DNA from: CAYNKA01 sp964397655
Lineage (GTDB): Bacteria > Spirochaetota > Spirochaetia > DTKZ01
NCBI GenBank assembly: GCA_964397655.1
Contig: CAYNKA010000001.1
Location: 727,998-791,997 of the forward strand
DNA: 64,000 nucleotides
Reading direction: 5' to 3'
Below the pieces are notes generated by a model. The model made no database searches, was not told the origin of the DNA, and saw only the letters and a list, made by a program, of their open reading frames with translations. Shown here piece by piece: positions 52,019 to 61,903 of this stretch (position 1 is the stretch's first letter; every line of letters begins with the position of its first letter). The position numbers and the translations under genes are program-made.

Positions 52019-54520
52019 CTACTCCGCCTCGATCCCGGAATAGGCGAAGAGGGCGACGACGTAGAGAAGGATGCTTCCCAGCAGCACGACGGAAAATCCG
52101 AGCGATATGGACGCGAGGCGCGCGAGTACCGCGCCGGTCACCGAGAGGGACCCGTTGACCCCCCAGGCCCAGGGAATGAGGCCGGGTTTCTTCGCGGAGA
52201 GCATGGACAGTCCCGTCGGGAACGGCATGCCGAGGCAGAAGGCCGAAGGAGCGATGAAGAGAATCGACAATAGGATCTTGATCCAGAGCGGCTGCCCGAG
52301 AAGGGCGTCCAAGAGGGACGAAAGCCCGAAGATGTAGAAGAGCATCGAAAGGGCGATCCCCGCGACCGCGTACCGGAGGAGGATCTTCTTGGGCAGGGGG
52401 ATGATCCCGCTCATGATGCTGCCGACTCCCGTGATGATGAGCATGCAGGTGATGACCACGGAATTGGCGAAGATCGGGTCCACGAGGAAAAAGGAGAGCC
52501 GCTGAAGGAGGAAGATCTCGACCAGCATGTAGCCGATGCCGAGACAGGCGAAGTAGAGGATGATCCTCGCCCTCCCCTTCTCCCGCTTGAAGAGGTCCTT
52601 CCATCTGACGCCCACGGGAAGCAGAATAATGAAGGCGCCGAAGACGATGGAGACTCCGAAGGTCGCTACGAGGAGGATGTAGCCCCATTCCTCGGAGACG
52701 TCTTTTATATCCTTGAGGATGAGGGAGATCGTCGAGGGCTTCACGTAGGCGGTGTAATACGGTCTGTCATCGGTCACGGGCTTGATGTTGAAGATGTAAC
52801 CGTCGTACAGGGCCGCGGCCTTTCCCTGAAAGAGCGAGGACAGGGTGTAATAGTAGAGCTCGTGCGGGAGGAGTTCCATGTCCAGGGGTTTCCCCTCGAG
52901 TAACCCCCGGTAACCTGCGAGGATGTCCTCGAAGGCCCGCTCGGGCTTCGGCATTCCGGGATAATAGCAGGGCGCGAAGGACATCTTTTTGCAGAACGCG
53001 AGGAGTTTGTCGATCTCTGCCTGGGTGAAGGGCGAGTTCTTCACGAGTACCGTGGCGGTTGAAAGCAGGAGGTCGAAGGCGAAGATCTGCTTTTCCGGCT
53101 CGGCGACCTTTCTTTCCTTGAGCGCCTCGACCACGGTGGTGAGGAGCTTGGGAACGTTTCTTGGCGGAGTGAGCCGGTTCCAGACGGTCACGGACAGGAT
53201 GCCGGCATCGCTCAGGCAGGACAGATAGGAGGCGAGCCCCTCGGCGGTGTAGAGATAATTCTCGTGAACGGGATAGCCGCCTGTCGTCGAGAGCCCGACC
53301 GAGTCCACGAGACCGATCTCCACGAGATCGAAGCGATTCTTCGTGCCGGAGGTGAAGGCCCTCGGTTCGGTGTTCACAAGCGTGACGCGCGGGTCGCGGA
53401 GGAAGTCGCCGGTATAGGACCTGAAGTACGGGACGTCCTTCAGCATCCTTACGAGGGAATGGTTCGATTCCACCACGGTCACCTCCCTGGCGCCGTGGTA
53501 GAGGCTGCCGTACGCGCCGATCCCCCCGCCGAGCTTCAGGAGGAGGACCTTCGGGTCCTTCATGAGGAGGTAGGGCGCCGCCATCGGAAGGTAGTCGAGA
53601 TAGGGTTCCTCGGCCTTCCTGAGCTTCCGCATGATGCCGATGGGACCGTCGCCGTCGATGTACAGGCCGAGGAAGGCGTCGGTCGGCATGACCGCGATGT
53701 TCGAACTGGCGTTGTCGCTCAGGCCCGGGGCGAAGTGGAAATAGGAACTCTTGAAGGCGTCGAATTCCCCCAGGGGGCCGTAGTCGTGGTACACGTGCTT
53801 GACGTCCGGGAACTGCCGGGCGTAGCTGATGGGCTTGAATTCGGAGACTTTGATGTCGCCCGCCACGAGGAGGCAGAGGATCGATACCGCAAGGACGCCT
53901 CCTCCCGCGCTCATCTTCCAGCTGCCGATCCGCCATTCGCCGCTCGCCTCGTCCCGATCCACGATGCAGAAGAAGGACGACAAGGTCGCGATGACCACGA
54001 GAGGCCCGAGGAGCCGGTTCGGCGGAAGCAGGTACATGAGGCCGAGGATGAGGAAGCCCCCGAGCCCGGCCCCGAGCATGTCCCAAAAGTACAGCTTGTA
54101 GATCTGTTTGGAATAGGCGGTGAAGCAGGTGCCGATGAAGGTCGCCCCGACGAAATACGGGACCGCGTAGAGGGCGTAGTATGCCGCGATCCAGAGATAC
54201 TGCTTGGGGTCCATGGTGATCATGACCGGGTTGAACGGCACTTTCTGGGCCAGGATGTGGGCGAACACCATGGAAGGCCCGAGCAGGAACGAGGAACCGA
54301 ACAACCACGCGTCCGCGTTCTTCAGGAGCTTTTTCTCGAAGAACGTGAGAAGGGTTCCGGAGAGTCCGTAGCCCAGGAGGGCTATGCTGATGACCATGGA
54401 ACCGAAGTTGGACCAGCTTCCCACGGAGAAAACCCGCATGACCGAAAGCTCATAGGCGATCATCACGAGGGAGAGGATGAAAAGCGAGGTGATGCGGAAC
54501 GACGCGGTGTTCATTCTCAT
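52019..54520 (-). CDS. Polytopic membrane protein with spermidine-synthase-like domain
   Basis: An 833-residue protein. About seven N-terminal transmembrane segments are followed by a cytosolic Rossmann-like domain (LKLGGGIGAYGSLYHGAREV, VTVVESNHS) and about seven C-terminal segments. The spermidine-synthase fold binds decarboxylated SAM or SAM. Such membrane-fused members are common and have unknown roles; aminopropyl transfer or a transport role are options. Its start overlaps the PCMT stop (ATGA), so the two are coupled. Confidence 0.7.
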   Translation of the reverse strand: MRMNTASFRITSLFILSLVMIAYELSVMRVFSVGSWSNFGSMVISIALLGYGLSGTLLTFFEKKLLKNADAWLFGSSFLLGPSMVFAHILAQKVPFNPVMITMDPKQYLWIAAYYALYAVPYFVGATFIGTCFTAYSKQIYKLYFWDMLGAGLGGFLILGLMYLLPPNRLLGPLVVIATLSSFFCIVDRDEASGEWRIGSWKMSAGGGVLAVSILCLLVAGDIKVSEFKPISYARQFPDVKHVYHDYGPLGEFDAFKSSYFHFAPGLSDNASSNIAVMPTDAFLGLYIDGDGPIGIMRKLRKAEEPYLDYLPMAAPYLLMKDPKVLLLKLGGGIGAYGSLYHGAREVTVVESNHSLVRMLKDVPYFRSYTGDFLRDPRVTLVNTEPRAFTSGTKNRFDLVEIGLVDSVGLSTTGGYPVHENYLYTAEGLASYLSCLSDAGILSVTVWNRLTPPRNVPKLLTTVVEALKERKVAEPEKQIFAFDLLLSTATVLVKNSPFTQAEIDKLLAFCKKMSFAPCYYPGMPKPERAFEDILAGYRGLLEGKPLDMELLPHELYYYTLSSLFQGKAAALYDGYIFNIKPVTDDRPYYTAYVKPSTISLILKDIKDVSEEWGYILLVATFGVSIVFGAFIILLPVGVRWKDLFKREKGRARIILYFACLGIGYMLVEIFLLQRLSFFLVDPIFANSVVITCMLIITGVGSIMSGIIPLPKKILLRYAVAGIALSMLFYIFGLSSLLDALLGQPLWIKILLSILFIAPSAFCLGMPFPTGLSMLSAKKPGLIPWAWGVNGSLSVTGAVLARLASISLGFSVVLLGSILLYVVALFAYSGIEAE

Positions 54521-55593
54521 TGATTGGTTTCCTTGCCGGGTTCTTTCTTGCCGGACTCGGTTTCGGCGCCGACGGGTTTGTCGGTCGTGAGCGAGTGGAC
54601 GCCGCCGCCTGCGGAAGTGAAGGGCACGAAGATGGTCTTCTTTCCTTTCTGGGTGTCTTCGCGGTCGAGGGTGACGGTCCCGTCGGGAGCGACGTTCTTC
54701 GTGATCTTGAGAACCGTCTGTCCCGAAGGAGGACCGACGGGGATGATCATGATGCCGCCCGGAGCGAGCTGCTTGAGGAGGGGCGGCGGAATGTGGTCGA
54801 TACCGCAGGTGACCACGATGCGGTCGAAGGGAGCGTACTCCTCCCATCCGTAGTAGCCGTCAGCGTTCTTCCTCTTGATGTTCTTGTATTGGGGATATCC
54901 GGCGTTTTCGAGTTTCGTATAGATCGCATCGGTCTCCTTCGTGAGCTCCGGAACGATCTCGATCGTGAAGACGAAGTTGCAGAGTTCGGCGAGGACCGAG
55001 GACTGATAGCCCGAGCCCGTGCCGATTTCGAGAACCCGATGCTGCGGCTCTACCTTGATGTTCTGGCTCATCCGGGCGACCATATGAGGCCCGGATATAG
55101 TCTGGCCGTAGCCGATGGGGATGGCGGTATCGGCGTAGGCGGCCTTCAAATTGAAATCTCTGCAGAAATACTGTCTCGGCGCCATGAGAAAAGCCTGAAG
55201 GACCTTCTGATCGGTGATTTCCTTCCGATTCACGACCTCTTGGGCTCGCTCCCATTTCGCCTTGAGATAGGGCTGCTTCTGGTCCGTATTCTTCAGCATC
55301 CATTCCGTGAAACTTGCTTCCGAATCGGTCGGCGGCATGCTCCTGGGCGCGGTGATGTCGAAGACCGGCACCAAAGCGGGCCTTGCGGGTTGAATCGCCG
55401 GGACCGCCTGCGGCTCCGGCGTCTTCGCTTGTTCCGCGCCCTGAGCGGGAGCCGCCTCGGGCTTTTCCTGCGCAACGGTTCCCTTCTCCGTAGGCAGGAG
55501 AACGTACACGAGGAGCGCTACGACGAGCAGACCTATACCTATGCCGGCGGGAATGACCGGGGAAATCTTCCGGCCTCCCTTCGTTGCATCCAT
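54517..55593 (-). CDS. Membrane-anchored protein-L-isoaspartate O-methyltransferase-like protein
   Basis: A 358-residue protein. A single N-terminal TM helix (IGLLVVALLVYVLLP) and an Ala/Pro/Glu-rich linker precede a PCMT domain with AIPIGYGQTISGP, SAM site VLEIGTGSGYQSSVLAEL and the later VVTCGIDHIPPPLL. PCMT repairs isoaspartyl residues using SAM. The anchor orients the domain to one side of the membrane, probably the outside if N-in, which would be odd for a SAM enzyme. ATG 55593 has GGGAGG. Confidence 0.8.
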   Translation of the reverse strand: MDATKGGRKISPVIPAGIGIGLLVVALLVYVLLPTEKGTVAQEKPEAAPAQGAEQAKTPEPQAVPAIQPARPALVPVFDITAPRSMPPTDSEASFTEWMLKNTDQKQPYLKAKWERAQEVVNRKEITDQKVLQAFLMAPRQYFCRDFNLKAAYADTAIPIGYGQTISGPHMVARMSQNIKVEPQHRVLEIGTGSGYQSSVLAELCNFVFTIEIVPELTKETDAIYTKLENAGYPQYKNIKRKNADGYYGWEEYAPFDRIVVTCGIDHIPPPLLKQLAPGGIMIIPVGPPSGQTVLKITKNVAPDGTVTLDREDTQKGKKTIFVPFTSAGGGVHSLTTDKPVGAETESGKKEPGKETNQ

Positions 55594-55699
55594 TCCAACC
55601 TCCCGTTTCGATAAACCTGTTTCAATGTATTTATGGAGACAGGGTATTTTCCTCGGACTTCGACGCTCAGTCAAGCCGGAATCCGCACCCCGCCCTCCA

Positions 55700-56710
55700 T
55701 CACCTCATCGGCGGATTCCCGAGTCCGCTCGAGGAGAGAAGCAGCCGGAACTGATTCCTCTTCGACACCACGTCGAAATGCCCGCCCTCGCTTCTCATGA
55801 ACGTGATCCGCGACCGCAGCGCCGCCTCCCGCGATTTGGACAACTCTCCAGCTTCTCCGATCAGAACGCCGGCCTTCTTCCCTCGCTTGTCCCGGAGGTC
55901 GGAAAACACCACGACCGGAACGTTCAAGTCCCGAAGCGATCCGACGAAATTCTCGGCGTTCCGCATCGTGTCCCCTCCGATGGAATGCACCGATACGAAG
56001 CGGCCGTGACCGGTGACGATCCAATCGACGAATTTCTCGAGACCGCCGAAGAGCGCGTCGAAAAGATAGACTTCCTCCACATGAGTCTTGAGATCGCCCA
56101 GCTCGAGAATCCTGGCAACCGCCCGGTAACCGCCGCTGTGTCCGGCGAGGATGATCCTTCCGGGATAGGCCCTTCCGAGCTGCCCCCGGGAAGCCAGGCC
56201 GGCGAGAAGGTCGCTCACGAGCCTTTTGAAGCCTCCCGCTTCTTCGAGCTTGCCCGCGAAGGAGTCCGGTGCGTAGCGTACCGTCTCCGGAAGGATCAGC
56301 AGGGCATTGATTCCGCTCTCAGCGAACTGACGGGTGAGTTCGAAGGCGGCGTCCGCATCCTCGACCGAAGAATACCAGCCGTGGAAAAAGAAGACGAGGT
56401 CCACGTATTTCATGGGAAGGAAGCCCCGCGGGATGAAAATCCTCACCTGGGAACTGGAGTAATGGGGACGGAGGGGATAATAGGCATCGTCCAGCTGCAT
56501 GCCCCGGGACCGGTCTCCGTGGGGAAAGGGCGCGGAATCGAGCGCGACCGTAAGCGTGGTCCCGAAACCGGATTCCTCCTTCGTGAAGGAACGAAACTTC
56601 ACGGGGACGGAGGCTCTTCCCGAAGAAAATGCGATCACGAGGATAAAAACGAGCGATACAGAAGTGCCTGCTGAAAAAAGAGTTTGTTTCGAGATCATGA
56701 AATATGACAA
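55700..56710 (-). CDS. Exported alpha/beta-hydrolase
   Basis: A 336-residue protein with an N-terminal signal/anchor (SVSLVFILVIAFSSG). The nucleophile motif is GHSGGY (in ILAGHSGGYRAV), and the oxyanion strand is VDLVFFFHGWYSS. A late His is in GGHFDVV. Substrate unknown; it has lipase- or esterase-like features. It is divergent from the DUF3311/symporter operon. Confidence 0.7.
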   Translation of the reverse strand: MSYFMISKQTLFSAGTSVSLVFILVIAFSSGRASVPVKFRSFTKEESGFGTTLTVALDSAPFPHGDRSRGMQLDDAYYPLRPHYSSSQVRIFIPRGFLPMKYVDLVFFFHGWYSSVEDADAAFELTRQFAESGINALLILPETVRYAPDSFAGKLEEAGGFKRLVSDLLAGLASRGQLGRAYPGRIILAGHSGGYRAVARILELGDLKTHVEEVYLFDALFGGLEKFVDWIVTGHGRFVSVHSIGGDTMRNAENFVGSLRDLNVPVVVFSDLRDKRGKKAGVLIGEAGELSKSREAALRSRITFMRSEGGHFDVVSKRNQFRLLLSSSGLGNPPMR

Positions 56711-56762
56711 ATACTATCCCCGGTTTTCCGAGAATGATCAAGAGGCAAGAGGGCCCGCCGCT

Positions 56763-56782
56763 CGATCGATAAGTATCGATCG
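56763..56782. promoter_or_regulatory. Palindrome between hydrolase and symporter operon
   Basis: CGATCGATA-AG-TATCGATCG, a perfect 9-bp inverted repeat in the 246-bp divergent gap, followed by TTGACT 5 bases later. A likely operator for the transport operon or the hydrolase. Confidence 0.45.
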
Positions 56783-56956
56783 AATTTGACTAATCGCGGA
56801 ATATACATGAAAATGAACGTCGACAAAGGTCTTTTCAATATGATCGTTTTCTCATGAGCGATTTCCAATATTCCGGATAGGAGAAGGAAAAAAGGATCTC
56901 ACTTTGGCAGAAACGGTTGTTATTGAAGAACGCATCATTCTAAAAGGGGGTTTTCC

Positions 56957-57199
56957 ATGGGATTTCATGTATTTCCGAAAGGATATCCTTCCAAGGAAAA
57001 GAACAAGTCGATTATGTGGTTTCTTTTTTTCACAATCGTCTTTCTCGCCCACATATGGCCGCTCTACATGGTGGGCAACCGGGCAGCCCCGTACATCCTC
57101 GGCATGCCGTTCTCGATGTTCTGGATCGTTCTGTGGACGTTCATAGGTTTCATCGGACTTTTGGCGATGTATAGGTCAGAATACGGAGGGAAAAAATGA
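56957..57199 (+). CDS. DUF3311-like small membrane protein (symporter partner)
   Basis: An 80-residue protein with two transmembrane segments (FLFFTIVFLAHIWPLYMVG and FWIVLWTFIGFIGLL). Such proteins precede solute:sodium symporters and are taken as accessory subunits. The start has AAAGGGGG, and the stop overlaps the symporter start. Confidence 0.75.
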   Translation: MGFHVFPKGYPSKEKNKSIMWFLFFTIVFLAHIWPLYMVGNRAAPYILGMPFSMFWIVLWTFIGFIGLLAMYRSEYGGKK

Positions 57200-58670
57200 G
57201 CGCCACTACCGCCGTCATCGTCGTGGTTCTGGGTTATCTCGTCGTGATTCTCATAACCGGCATACGGGCCGGCATGCACAGCTCGAACACCATCAAGGAA
57301 TACGTAGCTGCAAGCGGAACCCTGAATTTCTTCATCATGTACTTTCTCATGGGCGGGGCGATCTTCAGCGCATTCGCCTTTCTAGGCGGACCCGGCTGGG
57401 CTTTTTCCCGCGGCGCAGCTTCCTTCTACATCCTGGGGTATTGCGCAATGGGGCTCTTCCCCTGGCTCATCTTCGGTCCCAAGGCCTACCGCCTCGGAAA
57501 GAAATACGGCTATGTGACTCAGGCCGAGCTCGCCGCAGACAGGTTCCAATCGAAGACGCTGTCGGCCCTCATGGCGATCGTCAGCATCCTCGCCTTCATC
57601 CAGTACATAGCGCTTCAGTTGAAAGGCATGGCCTACGTACTCAACGTGACGACGCAGGGTTTCATTCCCTCTTCTGGCTGGGGGCCCTCCTCTCATACGG
57701 TGTCGTTCTCGTATACGTGCTTACGAGCGGCGTCCGGGGAGTCGCTTGGACGAACGTCGTTCAGGCCATCATGATGATTCTCATGGCCTGGGGTCTCGGT
57801 CTTTACCTGCCGTTCAAGCTCCACGGGGGCATAGGGCCGATGTTCGAGAAAATCAACGCCACCCTGCCGAACCACCTTCTCATCGGCAGTCCCGGCATGT
57901 CCTGGGCTGCGTACAGCTCCGCCATACTCGTTTCCGTCCTCGGTTTCACGATGTGGCCGCACCTTTTCATGAAGGCTTATGCGACGGAATCGGAGAGAAC
58001 CCTCAAACGGACTGTGTCGTTTTATCCCACCTTCGCCATCATCATGGTTCCGGTCCTCTTCATCGGTTTCGCCGGAATAGGCGTGGTACCCAAGGAAAGC
58101 TTGAAATCCGCTGACGAAATCCTTCCGACCATGATCATGTCGATGAATCTATCCCCCATCCTTCTGGGATTCTTCGCGGCGGCCACGCTCGCGGCAGCGA
58201 TGTCCTCGGCGGACACCATCACGCATGGGGCGGCGTCAGTCTATACGATGGACTTCCACAAGAAACTCTTCGCGAAAAACCTCGACGATAAAAAGGCCGT
58301 CCTGGTGACGAGGATAGCGGTACTGGTATTCACCAGCGTCGCTTACTATATCGCGGTCTTCGGCGCCCAGTCACTCGTGGCCCTGCTCCTCGGCGCCTAT
58401 GGTTCGATCGTCCAATTCCTCACGATAATCTGTGCGACTTTCTTCTGGGCGCGAGCCACGAAACAAGGGGCGATCGCAGGACTCCTCGTAGGCGTCGGCG
58501 TGAATACGTATTATCAGATGTTCGCGAAACCGCCTTTCGAAATCCATGCAGGCATCTGGGGCCTGGTCGCCAACATAGTCGTATTCGTGCTGGTAAGTCT
58601 CGCGACGCCCGCCCAATCCCAGGAACATGTCGAAAAATTCACCTACGGATCCATGGAGAAGACCGACTGA
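57196..58670 (+). pseudogene. Solute:sodium symporter (SSS), frameshifted
   Basis: The N-terminal 160 residues are in the frame of 57196 and the rest, from about 57670 to 58670, is in another frame. The two parts join at GFIP / LFWLGALL when one C is added at the CCC run 57667-57669. The restored protein (about 491 residues) has about 13 membrane segments and SSS features (AAAMSSADTITHGAAS). It would import a small carboxylate or amino-acid derivative with Na+. Either a recent mutation or a sequencing error at a homopolymer explains the shift. Confidence 0.8.
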
Positions 58671-58682
58671 GGATCCTGAAAG

Positions 58683-58707
58683 CCGCGGCCTTTTCAGGAG
58701 GCCGCGG
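58683..58707. repeat. Hairpin after the symporter gene
   Basis: CCGCGGCC, 9-base loop, GGCCGCGG. No T-run follows on either strand, so it may be a processing or stability stem rather than a Rho-independent terminator. Confidence 0.5.
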
Positions 58708-58800
58708 TGTACTCTCTAATCTGTGATCCGGGAAAACCCGACCGTCCGAACCGGGGAACCTCGCAAGGGAATCTGTCATGCTTTCAAGGAGATACACACC

Positions 58801-59988
58801 ATGAATCACTTCAAGGAAACGATCCACGCACTTGAAAAGGAATTCATCGACTGGCGAAGATTCTTCCACGGAATACCGGAAATCGCGATGGAAGAACGAA
58901 AAACGGCAGCCGGTATTGTGGAGAAGCTCTCGTCCTGGGGGCTTGAAGTACGCGCCGGAATCGGAGGAACAGGTGTTCTCGGGATTCTTCGCGGAGCGAA
59001 GGAAGGACGGACCTTGGGTATTCGGGCGGATATCGACGCGCTTCCCGTGACGGAAGAGACCGGATTGCAATTCGCCTCGAGCCACACCGGCAGAATGCAT
59101 GCGTGCGGCCATGACGGCCACATCGCTATCGCCTTGGGCGCCGCCAAAGTACTTTCCGGACTGCGCGAGGAATTGAAGGGGACTGTGGTCTTCATCTTCC
59201 AGCCGGGAGAAGAGGTCCTGAACGGTGCACAGAAGATGATCGACGACGGTGCGCTCGACGATCCGAAACCGGACGCAGTGGTCGGACTTCACATTTGGCC
59301 CGACCTGCCGCTCGGCAGCGTCGCCGTCCGCGGAGGCGCGGTCATGGCGGCGGTCGACAGATTCAACGCAGTCCTCATAGGCAGGGGGGGGCACGGCGCA
59401 ATCCCCCAAAAGTCCATTGATCCCGTCGTAATGGCCTCGGAAGTCGTTCTTTCCCTCCAACGCATCGTCAGCCGAGAAATAGACCCTTTGAAGGCGGGCG
59501 TCCTCACGGTAGGGAGAATCCAGGGAGGAACTGCCTTCAACGTCATTCCGGAAAGAGTGGAACTCGAAGGAACAGTGAGGACCTTCGATACCGAGATAAG
59601 GGAACTCATTCCAAAGAGGATGGAGGAGATCATTGCGGGAATAGCGAGCGGTTCGAGGGGATCATATAATTTCGACTACGAATTCGGTATCCCCGCGACC
59701 GTCAACGACGAAGATCTCGCGGAAAGCTTCAGAAAGACCATCGAAAAAACTTTCGGTAAGGAAAAAACGATCACCCGTCTGCCCCCATCAATGGGAGGGG
59801 AAGATTTCGCTCTTTTCCAGGAAAAGGTCCCCGGAGTCTACCTCTTCCTCGGGACTGCGTGCGAAGAACGGCCGCCCTACCCCATCCACCACCCGAAATA
59901 CACGATCGACGAACGAGTCCTTCCCGTTGGAGTGCAGGTATTCTGCGAGATCGCGGCGGAGTTCCTGGGGGACGGAGGAAGGGAGTGA
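58801..59988 (+). CDS. M20-family amidohydrolase (N-acyl-amino-acid hydrolase type)
   Basis: A 395-residue zinc peptidase. Metal-binding ACGHDGH, IFQPGEE and HGAIPQKSID are present with the dimerisation domain in the middle and MGGEDFA near the end. It is related to aminoacylase and indole-3-acetyl-amino-acid hydrolase types. ATG 58801 has AAGGAG. With the symporter it likely forms an uptake-and-hydrolysis unit for an acylated amino acid. Confidence 0.9.
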   Translation: MNHFKETIHALEKEFIDWRRFFHGIPEIAMEERKTAAGIVEKLSSWGLEVRAGIGGTGVLGILRGAKEGRTLGIRADIDALPVTEETGLQFASSHTGRMHACGHDGHIAIALGAAKVLSGLREELKGTVVFIFQPGEEVLNGAQKMIDDGALDDPKPDAVVGLHIWPDLPLGSVAVRGGAVMAAVDRFNAVLIGRGGHGAIPQKSIDPVVMASEVVLSLQRIVSREIDPLKAGVLTVGRIQGGTAFNVIPERVELEGTVRTFDTEIRELIPKRMEEIIAGIASGSRGSYNFDYEFGIPATVNDEDLAESFRKTIEKTFGKEKTITRLPPSMGGEDFALFQEKVPGVYLFLGTACEERPPYPIHHPKYTIDERVLPVGVQVFCEIAAEFLGDGGRE

Positions 59989-60059
59989 TCGGACCCCTTT
60001 GTGGAGGGACGGAGGAAAGGAATAAAAGCAACCGAATACATTATGACGTATGAAAAGGT

Positions 60060-60161
60060 ATGAGAAAACCTCGTATCCTTATCGACGACGGCATGTATCA
60101 TGTCGAAAAAAGCACGAAATGCCCATTTTGGGCGATACTGCGTTCTAAGTCGTTGGTTTAG
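60060..60161 (+). pseudogene. Possible RAYT/Y1-transposase N-terminal remnant
   Basis: The 33-codon ORF starts RKPRILIDDGMYHV, close to the opening of IS200-like REP-associated transposases, but stops soon after. Only the first 20 residues support it. Confidence 0.3.
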
Positions 60162-60254
60162 ATTGAATTAAAGGCATGACTCTTTTCTCGATATTTCATT
60201 ATTCCTGGGGGTGTCGGCTGGTGTGTCGGCGGTTGTCCCGGGGAGGAGTGGTCT

Positions 60255-61457
60255 ATGAGGTATCGGGAGCTTTTCATGGTGTATCCGAGGAGGATGCGGT
60301 CGGGTTTGGTGGTGTTTTACTTCCAAACATACGATGAGGCGGGAAAGAGGTTGAGCGCGAGGTCGACGGGGGCTCGGAATGCGCGGGACGCGCGGCTTTA
60401 CTGTATGAAGCTGCATAAGGCCGGGCTGCTGGGGGTTGCTTGCAAACGGGTTCCGACGATGGGGGAATTCTCCAAGGGGTGGTGGGACCTCACGACGTGC
60501 GAGTATCTCAAGAGCAGGATGGCGAGGAGGAAGATTTCCACGTCGTATGCGCGGCAGGGGAAGCGGATTCTCGACACGTATATTCTGCCGGCGTTCAAAG
60601 CGAAGAGGCTCGATGAGATTACGAGTCACGTGATCGATGCCTGGATGGTTTCGTCCATCGAGCGGGGGCTTGCGCCGAAGAGTGTGAATCTCATGTTGTC
60701 GATTCTCCGGGTGATGCTGGGTGTTGCGGTGAAGAAGGGGTTCCTCAAGGTGAATCCTTGCGACGGGGTGGAACGGGTTTTGGTCGAGAAGTCGAAGGTC
60801 GAGATCCTCCGGCCCGAGGAGGTTCGGGAACTGTTTGATCCGGAGCGGGCGCTCGCACTCTGGTCGAACGAGCTTCACTTCCTCATCAACTCGGTGGGGG
60901 CGACGACGGGGCTCCGGCTCGGGGAGATTCTGGGCTTGAAGGGGAACTATCTTTTCCCCGACTACCTGGAGGTCGGGATGCAGTACAACGAGTACCGGGA
61001 GTACACGGAGACGAAGACGCACGACACGCGCTACGTGCCGGTCCCGAAGGCGGTCGCGGATGGGCTCGCGAGGCTCAAGGAGATCCATGGGGACGGGTTC
61101 CTCTTTTCCCTGGACGGGGGAGAAACGCCGGTGAGCCGGAGCCTCGTGTACCGGTACTTCCAGCGAGCGCTCGCGGGGATCGGGATCGAGCGGGCTGAAC
61201 AGAAGCGGAGGGGTCTCTGCTTCCACAAGTGGAGGCACTTCTTCAACACGACGCTCCGCATGGGGAACGTGGCTGACGGGAAGGTCCGGGAGCTCACGGG
61301 GCACAAGAGCGAGAGCATGACGAGGCTCTACACGCACTTCGATACGAGGGAGTTCGGGGACGTGAAGAGGATCCAGGAGGAGATCATCATGGGCACCGCG
61401 GAAACGAAGCCGGAAAAAAAGGCTGAAAGGAAACCGAGGGAGAAAAAGTCCGCATAG
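60255..61457 (+). CDS. Tyrosine recombinase (second element's integrase)
   Basis: A 400-residue phage integrase. Catalytic residues: Arg221 (TTGLRLGE), His324-x-x-Arg327 (HKWRH), His350 (LTGHKS) and Tyr359. The start has GGAGGAG. It differs from the satellite integrase. The basic C-terminal tail (KPEKKAERKPREKK) is unusual. No tRNA or direct repeat is found next to it, so its attachment site is unknown. Confidence 0.92.
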   Translation: MRYRELFMVYPRRMRSGLVVFYFQTYDEAGKRLSARSTGARNARDARLYCMKLHKAGLLGVACKRVPTMGEFSKGWWDLTTCEYLKSRMARRKISTSYARQGKRILDTYILPAFKAKRLDEITSHVIDAWMVSSIERGLAPKSVNLMLSILRVMLGVAVKKGFLKVNPCDGVERVLVEKSKVEILRPEEVRELFDPERALALWSNELHFLINSVGATTGLRLGEILGLKGNYLFPDYLEVGMQYNEYREYTETKTHDTRYVPVPKAVADGLARLKEIHGDGFLFSLDGGETPVSRSLVYRYFQRALAGIGIERAEQKRRGLCFHKWRHFFNTTLRMGNVADGKVRELTGHKSESMTRLYTHFDTREFGDVKRIQEEIIMGTAETKPEKKAERKPREKKSA

Positions 61458-61484
61458 GAAATATCCCCAGTTTCGGTGAGTGAC

Positions 61485-61540
61485 GCCGCTCCTTCCCGGG
61501 GGTAAGAATTTTCCCCGAGAGAAGAGAGCGGCCTTTTTTT
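61485..61540 (+). terminator. Terminator of the integrase transcript
   Basis: Stem GCCGCTC (61485-61491) / GAGCGGC (61526-61532) with internal GGGGG/CCCC pairing, then CTTTTTTT. Confidence 0.7.
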
Positions 61541-61563
61541 GCTGGCGAGGACGGGAGGGTTTC

Positions 61564-61755
61564 GTGGAAAAACTCATGAATTACGAGGAGGTGGCGGACC
61601 TGACGAAGATCCCGGTGAACACGATCAAGAAGTTCGCGACGAAAAAGCGTATTCCCTGTGTGAGGATCGGGAGGCTTATCCGGTTCGATCCCGCGGACCT
61701 CGCGGCGTGGATCGAGGGGAGCAAGGTGAGGCCGGAGGGGAACGGGCGTGAATAA
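61564..61755 (+). CDS. Excisionase/AlpA-type HTH protein
   Basis: A 63-residue winged-helix protein of the HTH_17 kind: NYEEVADLTKIPVNTIKKFATKKRIPCVRIGRLIRFDPADL. GTG 61564 has GGGAGGG. It likely assists excision or controls the second element. The next gene overlaps it by 8 bases. Confidence 0.75.
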   Translation: MEKLMNYEEVADLTKIPVNTIKKFATKKRIPCVRIGRLIRFDPADLAAWIEGSKVRPEGNGRE

Positions 61756-61903
61756 GGCGAGGCTCACGAGGGAGACGGTGAAGCGGGCGATCGCGTTCCT
61801 GGAAAAGCGGCTCGAACATGCGCGGGCGCAGGACAACAAGGAATGGGCCGAGGAATACGAGAACGCCCTCGCGGTGATTCGGGGGCTCGCGGCCTGTGAG
61901 TGA
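61748..61903 (+). CDS. Small helical protein (51 aa)
   Basis: GTG 61748 has GGAGG upstream. The product is a single long helix-rich chain (VKRAIAFLEKRLEHARAQDN). No family recognised. It overlaps the terminase remnant that follows. Confidence 0.45.
   Translation: MNKARLTRETVKRAIAFLEKRLEHARAQDNKEWAEEYENALAVIRGLAACE

Noticed and set aside
58683..58707. Rho-independent terminator after the symporter
   Set aside because: Strong stem but no T-run; kept as a hairpin only.
59989..60254. Attachment site of the second integrase
   Set aside because: No tRNA or direct repeat pair could be found within the window, so no site is claimed.
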